Shown here: piece by piece, positions 49,292-61,700 of the stretch
Layout: every line of letters starts with the position of its first letter
Numbering within the stretch: position 1 is the stretch's first letter
Assembly (NCBI RefSeq): GCF_947492965.1
Contig: NZ_CANLOZ010000006.1
Span: 124,001 to 188,000, forward strand
Length of the DNA: 64,000 nucleotides
Direction of reading: 5' to 3'
Origin: an uncultured Aquimarina sp.
GTDB lineage: Bacteria > Bacteroidota > Bacteroidia > Flavobacteriales > Flavobacteriaceae
Notes under the pieces: model-generated
Databases searched by the model: none
The model's input: the letters and a program-made list of their open reading frames with translations, nothing else
Told to the model about the DNA's origin: nothing
Position numbers and translations under genes: made by a program

Positions 49292-52200
49292 ATGATAAAA
49301 AAAATACTCTATATATCTATTTTCATTTTTTGTGCACATCTAGTATCTGCACAAGATGGATCTTCTAATACATCAGGTATATTACCTTCGGATATTCCTT
49401 TACATAATTCTTTAAAATATAATAGGTTTTTGTTTAATCCTACCTTTTCTTTAGTAAGAGAAAACAAAAACTCTATAAACATCTATAATAGAAACCCTCG
49501 TTCCAGTTTTAGCGATAATTCTCAGACATATTTTCTTAATTATTCCGCGAGATTTGAAGAAAAAACAGGAATTGGAATTGGATTATTTCAACAGAATGTT
49601 GGAATTTTTAGGTTTTTTGGGACTACATTAAATTATGCATACAATCTCGAACTAAACAGAGATATGAATTTCACTTTTGGTGTAAATTTAAATTATTCTC
49701 AAAGTGCTTTAAAAAGTAACCTAGACCAAGCACAAGCAAATGATGACATCATAAATAATTATGAAAACAGTTCGGTTTTTCTTCTTAGACCAGGTGTAAA
49801 TTTTAATTACGGAAGTTTTGATGTAGGGGTTTCTGTTGGAAATTTAGTTACTTATAATGTTACGGCTAGTGAATTGCTTACAGATAATTTCGAATATTCT
49901 GGACATGTAATGTATACTACTGAATTGGATTGGAGAAGAACAGAAAACGAATTAAGAGGGATGGTTTACGCCTCTAAACCAGGTGAGCAAGATTTAAGAT
50001 ATGGTGGAAACGTGTTATTTGAAATTCAAAAATATGGATGGGCTCAATTAGGTTATAATAGTTTCTATGGAGGATCAATAGGTATAGGTGCTAATATTAC
50101 CAAAGTGGTTTCTGTGGGATATACTGTAGAACCTGGAATTGGAGGAGATGCAAGTGTAGCAGAATTTGGCGCAACTCACGAATTTGGTTTAGCATTTAAT
50201 TTCGCTAAAGAAGAGCGTAGAAGAAAAAGAAGAAACTTATCATCAAAAAGTTCTTTACAAAGAGATTCTGAAATAAGAAGATTGAAGAAAGAAATTTTAG
50301 ATCAAAATAAACTAATAAGAGAATTACAAAGTACTAGGAATGACTCTCTAAGTCAGGCTCAACGAGCTATGAATAAATTAGAGAGATCAATTCAGGAAGC
50401 AAAAGAAGAGGAAGCGAGAAAGGCAAGAGAGCTTGCGCTACAGAGAGAAGAGGAAGTAAAATTACTGAATAAGAAAAAAGAAGAAGAGCTTGCTGCTCAA
50501 AGGAAATTGGAGTTGGAGATGGCTGAGCAAAAAGCAGAAGAAGAAAGATTAGCAGCACAGAAGAAGATTCAGTTAGAATTAGCTGAGCAGAAAAAAGCAG
50601 AAGAAGAAAAAGAAGCTCAAGAAGCGGCAGCGAGAGAAGCAGAAGAAGCAAGAATAGCTGCTGAAGAAGAAGCTGGAAGACAAGCTGAGGAGGCAAGAAT
50701 AGCTGCTGAAGAAGCTGCCAGAGAAGCGGAAGCAGAAAGACAAGAAGCAGAAGCGGAAGCAGAGGCTGAAGCGAAAAGACAAGCTGAAGAAGCAGCTAAA
50801 GAGGAAGAGGCTAGACAAGCACAAATTGCTGAGGCAGAAGCTAAGCAAAAAGCAGAAGAAGAAGAGCAATTAGCTGCACAGAAAAGGCTAGAACAGGAGA
50901 TGGCAGCGCAAAAGGCAGAAGAAGAGCGATTAGCTGCACAGAAAAAGCTTGAGTTGGAGATTGCAGAACAACGAGCTGAGGAAGAAAGATTAGCCTCTCA
51001 GAAAAAACTGGAGCAGGAAATGGCCGAGCAGAGAAGAAGAGAGCAATCTCAGAAATCATTAGAAAGAGAAGTTTCTGTACAGAAAGATGAAGAAGAGAGA
51101 TTACGTCAGGAAGCAGAATCTGCTAGATTAGCTGAGGAAGAGAGATTACGTCAAGAGGCTGAGGCTGCTAGATTAGCTGAAGAAGAGAGATTACGTCAAG
51201 AAGCAGAAGCTGCTAGACTTGCTGAAGAAGAAAGACAACGTCAAGAAGCTGAGGCTGCTAGATTAGCTGAAGAAGAGAGATTACGTCAAGAAGCGGAGGC
51301 TGCAAGACTAGCTGAAGAAGAAAGACAACGTCAAGAAGCTGAGGCCGCTAGATTAGCTGAAGAAGAGAGATTACGTCAAGAGGCTGAGGCTGCTAGATTG
51401 GCTGAGGAAGAGAGATTACGTCAAGAAGCTGAGGCTGCTAGATTGGCTGAGGAAGAGAGATTACGTCAAGAAGCTGAGGCTGCTAGATTAGCTGAAGAAG
51501 AAAGACAACGTCAAGAAGCTGAGGCTGCTAGATTGGCTGAGGAAGAGAGATTACGTCAAGAAGCTGAGGCTGCTAGATTAGCTGAAGAAGAAAGACAACG
51601 TCAAGAAGCTGAGGCTGCTAGACTTGCTGAGGAAGAAAGACAACGTCAAGAAGCTGAGGCTGCTAGATTGGCTGAGGAAGAAAGACAACGTCAAGAAGCT
51701 GAGGCTGCCAGACTAGCTGAAGAAGAAAGACAACGTCAGGAAGCAGAAGCTGCAAGACTTGCTGAGGAAGAAAGACAACGTCAAGAGGCAGAAGCTCAAG
51801 AAGATAGTAGTGAAGATCTTGAACAGATTCAGAGAGAAATCGATAATAGTAGTAGAATTACTGATAGATTGATTGCATCTAGAGATTCCTTATTAACTTC
51901 TTCTGTGAATCTAGATAAAAGAGAATTTAATAAACTATTAGAATCTCTTGTTAATATGAGTGATGAAGCTGAACAGGTGAAAAACAATCCTGATCCAAGT
52001 AGCTCGAAAAGATTAACTTCTAGAAATAGATTTATCAAGTTCGCTGAAGCTACTAGACCAGAAGCTAAGTATGCAACTAAATATATTCCTGGATATCCAG
52101 AAGGATACTACCTAATAGGTAATGTGTTCAGAGGTGGAGTATATGCAGAAAGTTTTACGAATAAGTTAAAAGATCTTGGATTTAATGATGCTCAAGTGAT

Positions 52201-52681
52201 TCTAAATCCAGAAAATCAGTATCAATATGTTGCTATTACGTATTATGCAAATAAAGAAGAAGCAGCTGAGAATTATCTGAATAATATTGGAAACAAATAC
52301 TTTGGTGATATGTGGATCTTAAATATTGCTAAAAGTAGAGTAGAATCATTGAAAAGATTAGTGCAAGAATCACGTATTATAAAAGATACAGTTAAAGACG
52401 ATACCGTATTAACAGAGAATCTGTCATATATCGGAGGACATAATATTGAAAACGGATATTATTTAATTACCAATATCTTTAAAAGAGAAAATTATTTTGA
52501 ACGAGGAATGAATCAACTTAGATCTCAGGGGCTAGAGCCTAAGTTTTTCAGGAATCCAAAAGACAATTACATATATGTGTATTTAGATAGGTTTGATAGT
52601 ATTGATCAAGCAAAACAGAGTTTATTCTCTAATGTAAATAACACATACGACGGAGATCTATACATTTTAAAGATACAATAG
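49292..52681 (+). CDS. PorP/SprF-like outer-membrane protein fused to long Glu/Ala/Arg helical repeat region and two C-terminal SPOR-like domains
   Basis: Signal peptide ...IFCAHLVSAQ; LPSDIPLHNSLKYNRFLFNPTFSLVRENKNSINIYNRNPRSSF...GIGLFQQNVGIF PorP-like; EEERLRQEAEAARLA repeats; GYYLIGNVFRGGVYAESFTNKLKDLGF... and GYYLITNIFKRENYFERGMNQLRSQGL.... Confidence 0.85.
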   Translation: MIKKILYISIFIFCAHLVSAQDGSSNTSGILPSDIPLHNSLKYNRFLFNPTFSLVRENKNSINIYNRNPRSSFSDNSQTYFLNYSARFEEKTGIGIGLFQQNVGIFRFFGTTLNYAYNLELNRDMNFTFGVNLNYSQSALKSNLDQAQANDDIINNYENSSVFLLRPGVNFNYGSFDVGVSVGNLVTYNVTASELLTDNFEYSGHVMYTTELDWRRTENELRGMVYASKPGEQDLRYGGNVLFEIQKYGWAQLGYNSFYGGSIGIGANITKVVSVGYTVEPGIGGDASVAEFGATHEFGLAFNFAKEERRRKRRNLSSKSSLQRDSEIRRLKKEILDQNKLIRELQSTRNDSLSQAQRAMNKLERSIQEAKEEEARKARELALQREEEVKLLNKKKEEELAAQRKLELEMAEQKAEEERLAAQKKIQLELAEQKKAEEEKEAQEAAAREAEEARIAAEEEAGRQAEEARIAAEEAAREAEAERQEAEAEAEAEAKRQAEEAAKEEEARQAQIAEAEAKQKAEEEEQLAAQKRLEQEMAAQKAEEERLAAQKKLELEIAEQRAEEERLASQKKLEQEMAEQRRREQSQKSLEREVSVQKDEEERLRQEAESARLAEEERLRQEAEAARLAEEERLRQEAEAARLAEEERQRQEAEAARLAEEERLRQEAEAARLAEEERQRQEAEAARLAEEERLRQEAEAARLAEEERLRQEAEAARLAEEERLRQEAEAARLAEEERQRQEAEAARLAEEERLRQEAEAARLAEEERQRQEAEAARLAEEERQRQEAEAARLAEEERQRQEAEAARLAEEERQRQEAEAARLAEEERQRQEAEAQEDSSEDLEQIQREIDNSSRITDRLIASRDSLLTSSVNLDKREFNKLLESLVNMSDEAEQVKNNPDPSSSKRLTSRNRFIKFAEATRPEAKYATKYIPGYPEGYYLIGNVFRGGVYAESFTNKLKDLGFNDAQVILNPENQYQYVAITYYANKEEAAENYLNNIGNKYFGDMWILNIAKSRVESLKRLVQESRIIKDTVKDDTVLTENLSYIGGHNIENGYYLITNIFKRENYFERGMNQLRSQGLEPKFFRNPKDNYIYVYLDRFDSIDQAKQSLFSNVNNTYDGDLYILKIQ
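51089..51796 (+). repeat. 45-bp (15-aa) tandem repeat array, 16 units (last partial)
   Basis: EEER[L/Q]RQEAEAARLA unit repeated; near-identical codon usage across units. Confidence 0.95.
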
Positions 52682-52707
52682 TGAGTAGTACCCCAAAATA
52701 TACTAGA

Positions 52708-55700
52708 ATGAACAACACAACTCAAACAAAGCAGCTTATGAAAACACTATTACCCAAAAAAGCTGTACTAATAATAGCGGTGATTATTATTGGTGCCATA
52801 AGCAAGATGAACGCGCAGGAATCAGTTCCTTTAACCCCAAGAGCAGGAGCCCAGTTTAATAACCTTAGGGGTAACATGGTGATGACAGGTAATGATATTG
52901 TTGGTGTTATTGAAGATTCAAACGGTAACACTTTTACTAACCCTAATCGAAACTACAACGGTAATGCTAATAACGGAAACTATGTTACTGCTTTTATAGA
53001 TGTGGATAATGATCCTACTACATTTAGTTCTAGTGAAGCAGGTTTAACTGTTCCAAGAGAAGATTGTAGCCGACTAGTGTATGCTGGACTGTATTGGTCT
53101 GCGAATTATTATATGGCTCGAAGAAATAGCCCTAATAATTTTTCCAACGATCAAATTTCTAGTAACTCTGATACGAATACTGCATTGATCATTAATAACG
53201 GTCCATTAGCACAGCAGTATACGGTTAGAAATTCGGAGTTTGATAATGATATTTCTGATATTCAATTAAGTCCTGTTACCTCTTATATGGTCGTTGCACA
53301 ACCGGTAAATGGATGCGGTATTACTAATGCTGCCGAGTTAGCAGGTAATATTGCGGTTATCAGAGAAGGAGGCAGCTGTTCTTTACGAGAAAAAGTAGTC
53401 AATGCTGAAAACGCCGGAGCGGTCGGTGTAGTTATAGTAAATACAAATGGTAATCTTCCAAGAATGACTGGAAATGGGCCACAGATTACAATTCCCTCTG
53501 TGTCCATTGGTAATAATGATATTACAAATGCTAATTTTACTGGGGGAGATTTAATACCGTTATTACAGGCTGAGACACATGTAGTTTTGGGTACATTGTC
53601 TACAGACCAAGGAGATGATATTTTAACAGGGTTACCGCTTACAGATCCTAGAAAACAGGGTCCTGCTGATTTTAGAAATATAAAGTTTAAAGTACCTGGT
53701 GGTTCTTATATAGATGTAACAGCAAGTAGTGTGGTATTTGATGGATATCGTAATACACCAACAAACCCTTTGGGAGATGCTGCTAATGATGAATTGCCTT
53801 ATGTGTGTTATGCAGATGTTACAGCCTTATTAGACCCAGATAATCCATTTGGTACCTATACGGTTGCAAACATGAATGCGACCCAAGGATTTTCTAGTGG
53901 TGGTGATGGTGCCTGTGGAGGATGGTTTCTAGTAGCATATTACGAAGATCAACAGGAAACAGCAAAGTTTATAAGTACAAGTGATGGGTTTGTTCAGATC
54001 TTTAGAGACCAAGCTCCATTGCGTTTTACATATAGCGGATTTACTACTCCTACAGGAGCTAATGAACCAGTGAGTGTACGATTTGGTACCTCTTCATTAG
54101 AAGGAGATACAAGTTTAGGAGGAGATCAATTACGAATTATAAACACTTCTGGTAACCCTACAGCACTAGGGCAAGGAAATGCATCTGCGAATCCAACAAC
54201 TAACTTCTTTAACGGATCTATTTCGGTAAATGGTAATTACATAACTGATCGAACACCAAACTCTGAAAATACACAAGGGTTTGATATGGATTTGTTCGAG
54301 TTGCCGAATGATTCAAAGGATCTTGTGGATAATGGTCAAACTTCGGCTACTTTTGAATTATTTACAAATGCTGATCGTTATAGTGTATTTTTTAATGCAT
54401 TTTCTGTAACTATTATCGAACCAGAATTACGGATCATTAAAAGAGTCTTTGAGTTAGATGGATCTACCGAGATAACAGGTGGAAATGTAGAGTTGGGTGA
54501 TGAGATATTCTACGATTTAGAAATTGAAAATATAGGTAATGAGGATTTTGTAGATGGAACGGTTACAATTACCGATGTTCTCCCTGCAAATACTAACTTA
54601 TTAGGAGTTGTAGATGCTACTTTGCCACCAGGAGTTACGTATACTGAGATATCACCAGGAGTTTTACAATTTAATATTCCAGCAGATCTGGTAGAAACAC
54701 CAAACGATGCTCCTGTTGGAGATGGAGATGCCCCAATTTTTATAAGATTTAGAGCACAGTTGGTTAGCAGTTGTGAGGAACTTAGAGATGCATGTTCTGA
54801 TGTAATTACAAACTCTGCAACAGCAACCTACACTGGATTACAATCTGGAACAATGGGAAGTACCACAAGTAGTTCTCAGGTGGGAGTCTGTGGTGATCAA
54901 GAAAACGAAGCTTCAAACATACTTGTAAATATACCAGCATGTCAGTTAGATGTTACTTTTTGTGATGATGATTTATTATTAGTCGCAGGTACAGGTTATA
55001 ATCAGTACACTTGGTCTGGACCTGGGATTACAACGCCTGTGGTAACAAATGTTAATTTTTACCAGGTTCCTAATCCACAAACGGGAGTATATACTGTGCT
55101 TAAAGAAGATACAGATGGTGTGGAACCAAGTTGTATGGCTCTTACGGAAGAATTTACAGTAACTGCTTTTAGAGATATTACTAACCCAGTCTTAGATTAT
55201 GTAAATGGAACTACTATAGTAACAGAAGATTGTAGCGGTATACCGATTCCACAAATTCTATTATGTGGTGATCAAACACAACTATTAGAAACAAATTTTG
55301 ATCCATCTACGTTAGACGATATTTCATGGCAGAGACTAACTCCATCAGGATCTTGCGTACTAGATCCAAATGACCCATGTTCTTTGTTAGATGGTAACTG
55401 TACAGATGCAAATTGGGTAGAAGTAACAGGAGGTGATACACCTAACTATACCGTTTCCGAAGCGGGAGATTATAGAATCTTAGCAGAGTTTGATGGAGGA
55501 TGTATTATTCCTTTCTATTTTAGTGTATTTAAAAATGATTACCAGCCAGATTTAACCATGAATCCGATAGAGTGTGGTAGTGATGGTAGTGTTAGTGTGG
55601 TTAATGTACCTACTAACTTTGCGTTTAGTTTAACTTCTGGAGGCCCATACACAAATACGACAGGGGTTTTTCCAATATCTACAGCTGGTGATGTAACCGT

Positions 55701-58700
55701 ATATGCAATTGATACTACATTTCCTGGATGTGAGTATTCAGAAACCATAAATGTACCTTCTATAGATCCAACTTTTAGTGTAACTGGAGTTGATCCAAGT
55801 TGTGTAAATAACGATAATGGTACTGGTGTCGGTAGAATTAATATTAGCGTAACTGGTGGTATACCTGAATATCAGTATACTATTTCTAGTCCTGCATTAG
55901 GAGCTGCTGATCCAATAATAGTCCCTAATAGCAGTGCTAATAATGGTAATTATACACAGAATAATTTACCTCCTGGAACGTATACTGTTGAAGTGATTTC
56001 AAACAGACCAACACCAGAGTGTGTTTTTGATGCGACAGTTACTATTAATCCAGCTCCAGCTTTTGATGCTGAGGTGGTGTTATTAGCTCCAGAAACTTGT
56101 GATAGTGGAGCATTGGTACAAGTAAACGTTTTAAATGGTTCGGGGAATTACTTATTTGATAATGGAGATGGAAATTTTGTAGCTTGTAATATTTTTGAAA
56201 TACCTTCTCCTGCAGACCCTACAGCAACATATACATTTAGAGTAAGTGATCAAAATATTCCAAGTGGAACAGCTGCTTGTATTATATCAGCAAGTATTGA
56301 TAATATTACACCGTACGAACCTATAGTAATTGATAATGTTACGGTTACCCAGCCTGCATGTCCTGGAGATACTGGTCAAATTCAAGTGGATGTTTCTCCA
56401 ACAGTCGCTGGTAGATTATATACCTATCAATTATGGGATTGTGCCGCGGATCCAAATTGTGGAAATGGGATTAGTGACCCTGCTGATCCGTTGAATGATG
56501 AAGATCCTAGTTTATGGACTTTAGTTAATGATATCGGTCCTACGGGAAGCCAAACAGTTACATTTACAGGAGTTCCAGATGGCAATTCATATGTGGTTCA
56601 AGTCGTTCACGCGAATACTACACCAGTAATTAATAATCCGAACTGTACATTCCCAGCACCTGAGGCTACCATATGTCCAGTAACAGAATACGGATTTTCT
56701 ATCAGCTCTCCTGTAGGAATTACAGCTGATGTTACTTTAGACAGACCACTAAGTTGTATTGTAGGAAGTGAGGATGCATTAATATTGGTTGATAATATTG
56801 CTGGAGGTTCTGGAACATATGAATGGAGTTTAGACAATGTTACTTTTACCAATATCACTACAACTCCTTTTACAATTCCAGTAAGTACAGATGGGTCTTA
56901 TACGGTGTATATAAGAAATCAAGGTTCAGGAGATTGTGCAGTTCCATTCCCAGTAAATGTTCCTGCATTGGTTCCAATTACTGCAATTACGTTTACTCCA
57001 GGTGATGGAGATTGTAATAGTCAAAGTTCAGAAGTTACCTTTGAAGCGCAACCTGCATTATCTGCAGCAGATATTTCGGCAGGTGTAGTATATGAGTATG
57101 ATGTTTCTCCAGATCCTGCAACCGGAGCAGCTGCAACCGGAAACACAGGTTTCTTAACAACAAATACCTATACAATAACACAGGGAATTACGTATACAGT
57201 TACCGCCAGAAGAAGTGATGATCAATGTACATTTAGTGATGATTATAGAGTAGATGTAATAGATCCAATAGAGATTACTAATGCAGTGGAAACAACACCT
57301 GTTGTCTGTGTTGGAGATAGTAATGGAGCTTTATCTTTTACGGTTACGAATAGTACTTCTTTCGATTATGTTGTTACATTAACATCTAGTGGAGCTGTTG
57401 TAGATTCTGGAAATGGAATTACTACAAGTCCTGTAAATGTAACAGGATTAGCAGCAGGAAATTATACAATAACGGTTACAGATACCAATCCAGGTGGATC
57501 AGGTTCACCATTAAATTGTTCTGATACAGCAACTGTAGATGTAACAGAACCTGCAACACCACTAACATTCACAACCGTTGCTACAGACACAAATTGTGGT
57601 GCTAATACAGGTACTATTACCGTAACAGCTAACGGAGGTAGAGGAAATTATCAATATAGATTAGTAGATAGCGGAGGAACAGTGATTGTTGATTATCCTA
57701 ATACTAACAACACTTTTACTGGCTTAGCAGCTGACACCTACACTGTTTTTGTTAGAGATGGTAGTAATCCAGCTACGGCTTGTGAGATTAGCAATACAGA
57801 AACTATAGGAACATTCGCTTCACCAACTATTGCTTTAACTGCTGGTGGAGATGTTTGTTATGACGGAACAAATCAGGCAAGTCAAATAATTACAATTACT
57901 CCTGGAATTGATCCTCCTCTTGGTCCATTTGAATATATTTTGGATAGAGGTACAGGACCAGAAACTCCAGTAGCGATTACATTAACAACGCCACCTTATA
58001 CATTTGAAATAACAGGATTGACTCCTGGAAATTATACAGTGTTTGTAAGAAATACGAATACACAATGTATTACGAATACAGAAAGTTTCACAATAAATCC
58101 TGAACTTACAATTACAGCGGTTCTAGATAAAGATATCGACTGTAATGGTGATGCTGAAATATCATTTACAGCAGCGGACGGAAGTGGAACGTATACTCAA
58201 TATGACTTATATGTTCAAGGAACACCACCTGTTCTATCGCAGGCTAATATTACATCGGTTCATACGATAGGAACACCTGGTGTTTATTTGGTACAGGTTA
58301 CTGATGATTTAGGATGTACAGCATTTTCTAATCCTGTTACGGTTACCGCATATGAAGCATTAGCGGCTACCCCTTCGGTAACAAACCCAGATTGTCCAGC
58401 AGATGGAGGAGACATTACAATAACAACAACCGCGGGTGAAGGACCATTTACTTATGTGTTAGATGGTACTACAACGATAGGCCCTACTAGCGATACTTCT
58501 GTAACGTTTAACAATGTTGCTGTGGGTACACACACCGTAGTAGTAACTGATGGTTCTGGAGGAACTCCTGCTTGTACCTTAGATCTTACAAATATTCAAA
58601 TAACTGCGCCGACACCTATCTCTACTACTGCTAGCGAAACGCAAGAGTATCGTTGTGATGTGGCAGGGTCAAGTACGACTCCTCAGTTAGGAGAAATTAC

Positions 58701-61700
58701 TGTGGTAGTACCAACAACAGGAACGCCACCTTATGAATATAGTATTGATGGTGTAAACTGGCAGGCATCAAATGTATTTACTGGTTTAACGGATGGTATT
58801 TATACAATACAGGTTCGAGATGCTGCAACAGTATCTTGTCCAGTTACGTTAGCTCCAGTTACAATAGATCCATTAGTACAGGTTACAGATTTATCTTTTG
58901 CAGTTACTCAAGTGCAATGTCCAGCACTTACAGGAGATGTTACCATTACTCCAACTTTAAATGGAACTAGTACTGTAGAATATGAAATTACCGCTCCTAT
59001 AACCGTAGGGCCTCAAGCTTCGAATGTGTTTACTGGACTTACTTCAGGAACTACCTATACATTCTTAGCAAGAACGGACGTTGATGGTTGTGTATATACG
59101 GAAACATTTACGGTACCTACAGTTGACTTTATAGCGGTTAATGCTACTATTGTAAATGAGCCATTGTGTAATGGACAAAGTAATGGAGAATTATCTTTTA
59201 CTGTTTTAGGAATTGATTTAACTACAGAAACTTATGAATATGAAGTTTCTCTTGGAGGAACAATCGTAGCACAAGCTACGGGTCAGAATACTGCAACCAT
59301 CCTTACAGGTGATATTTTAGCAGCAGGAACTTATGACATTTTAGTTACAGATGAAAGAACTAACTGTACAGATACTGCGCAGGTGATCATTGGAGAACCT
59401 GATGTGATCACCTTTACAATTGATCCTATCGATCAGGATTGTGCTACAAATACAAATACAGTAACTATTAGCAATGTAATGGGTGGAAGTGGAGTTGGCT
59501 ATACTTGGATATTAAATGATTCTGGAGGAACTCCAGTAGGTCCAAGTAGACCAGTTACAGACCCTTACTTAAACGTTCCTAATGGAACGGGATATGAAAT
59601 TATAGTTACAGATAGTAATTCTTGTGTATCTGCACCTCAGAATTTAGATATTAATCAATTACCACAAATTGCCGCTACGATCGATGCTGGTTCAGATTTC
59701 TGTTTAGATGACGGCGCGGTGAGTTTTACCATAAATATAGATGGAACAAATTCTGGAACACCAGATTACATTTATAACGTTTCACTTGGTGGAACGATTG
59801 TAATACCTGATACCAATGTAGGAGCATTAACTACGTTTACTACAACACCTGCATTAACGCAAGCAGGTACATATACCATTACAATTACTGATAGTAATGG
59901 ATGTCCTGTTACACTTACAGAGACTATAGAAGAAGCTGTAAGCTTAGATGTTACTCAAGTTGCTGATATAACTTGTGATGCGTCAGGTAATCCAGTGGAT
60001 GCTTCTTTCTCATTCGTGGTAAATGGAGGATATACACCATACGATATTGCTGTATCATTCAACGGAGGAGCATTTGTAGATCATATTACAAATGGAACGG
60101 CACCATTTGCTAATTATGTGGCTACATCAGGAGCTGGAACATACGTTTTCAGAGTTACTGATGATAGAGGATGTTCTTTTACAACGTCTCCTTTTACAGT
60201 TACAGATCCAGTGGCTCCGACAATCACTGCACCACTTGTAAATGTGGATTGTTTTGGAGATACAGGTACGGCTGTGATAACTGTTACAGGAACAGAAACC
60301 CCATATGAAATTGATTTCGGAAATACAACGACTTTCGTGCCAATTACGGGTACACAAATAACTTTCCCTAATTTAGCCGAGAATACTTATAGCTTTACTG
60401 TAAGAAGTAGTAGAGGGTGTTTATATCCAGGAACTGTAGAAATTGCTGCTCCAGATGAGATACTAGAGGTAAGTAGAGTGGAAACACCTGTTACTTGTGG
60501 TGGATCTGTTATTATTACAGACCTTGGAGCTATAGATCTTACAATATCTGGAGGAACAGGACCATATACGTATACGTTGGTCGATGCAAGTAATGTGTCG
60601 GTAAGACCATTAGTGCCTTCTACAACAGCCGCATCAACACCAAATCCTACTACGATTGCTTCAACAACTGTTCGTTTTGAAGGTTTAAATTTTGGTCAAT
60701 ACTTTATTTTTGTAGAAGATGCAAACGGCTGTGTGTCTAATCCTGACCCTATTGGTCCTGCAGGTGGTCCATCAGAACCATTTAATATTTTCTCTCCGCC
60801 TACGGATTTAGTGCAAAATATTACTGTATCGGCTACGTGTCCAGGAGGAGTAACATTCGATATTGATGTACAAGGAGGTTCTGGTATAAATCCTCCAGCA
60901 AACCCACCACCTGGATTTGATATTCGTATTGTGGGAGAACCATCACCAGGCTTAGGAGATTTTGTTCCTTTAAACGATCTGGTAACTGGACCAACAGCAG
61001 TGGATGCGAATACGCCAATCAGAAATCATAGATATACAGGATTAGATTTTAATAGAACCTATATTTTAGAAGTAAGAGATAATGCAACTAATTGTTTGTA
61101 TCAAGAGTTAGTTGCTCCTGTGGATCCTCCTTCTTCTCCTAATATTGATAATTTTGTTGCTACTGATGTAACTTGTAATGAGGTCCCTGCATTAGACGAC
61201 GGAGAAATCAGTTTTGAAATTTCTGGATATGATCCTACGGTTACACAAGTCTCTTGGGAGGTGTTTGATCAATTTACTAATGTTTCTTTAGGAGCTGGTT
61301 TTTCAGGTTCTTCTGCGGTTGTAAGTCCTGCGGCTCTTCCAGTGACAATTTCTAACTTCCCTCCAGGAAATTATTACCTAGTAATTAGGGAAGATAATGG
61401 AACTTTATGTCCAAACAGACAAGACTTTGTAATTGACATTCCGGATCCATTAACTTCGGTTGCTACCAACCTTACAGCTGCCAATAGTTGTGGTACAAAC
61501 GCACAAGTAATTATGGATACAGATGGTGGAACACCATTTGCTATTCCTCCAACAGCTGATGGATACACGTACGAAGTAGTTGCTAACGGAGCGGGTGATC
61601 CAGGAGTATACACACTAAATAGTAATGTAATCGATCTAGGTAATGTAGCTGGTGACTTTGACATCTGGGTAGCTGATCTGAATGGATGTAGTTTTGGACC

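Noticed and set aside
50367-51059. Antisense ORFs (50367-50696, 50579-50869, 50841-51059) opposite the helix repeat
   Set aside because: Low-complexity Leu/Phe/Ser products are the mirror of Glu/Ala/Arg repeats on the + strand; no independent coding signature.
51089-51796. CRISPR-like regularly spaced repeat
   Set aside because: 45-bp contiguous tandem repeat without unique spacers, in frame within a coding sequence.
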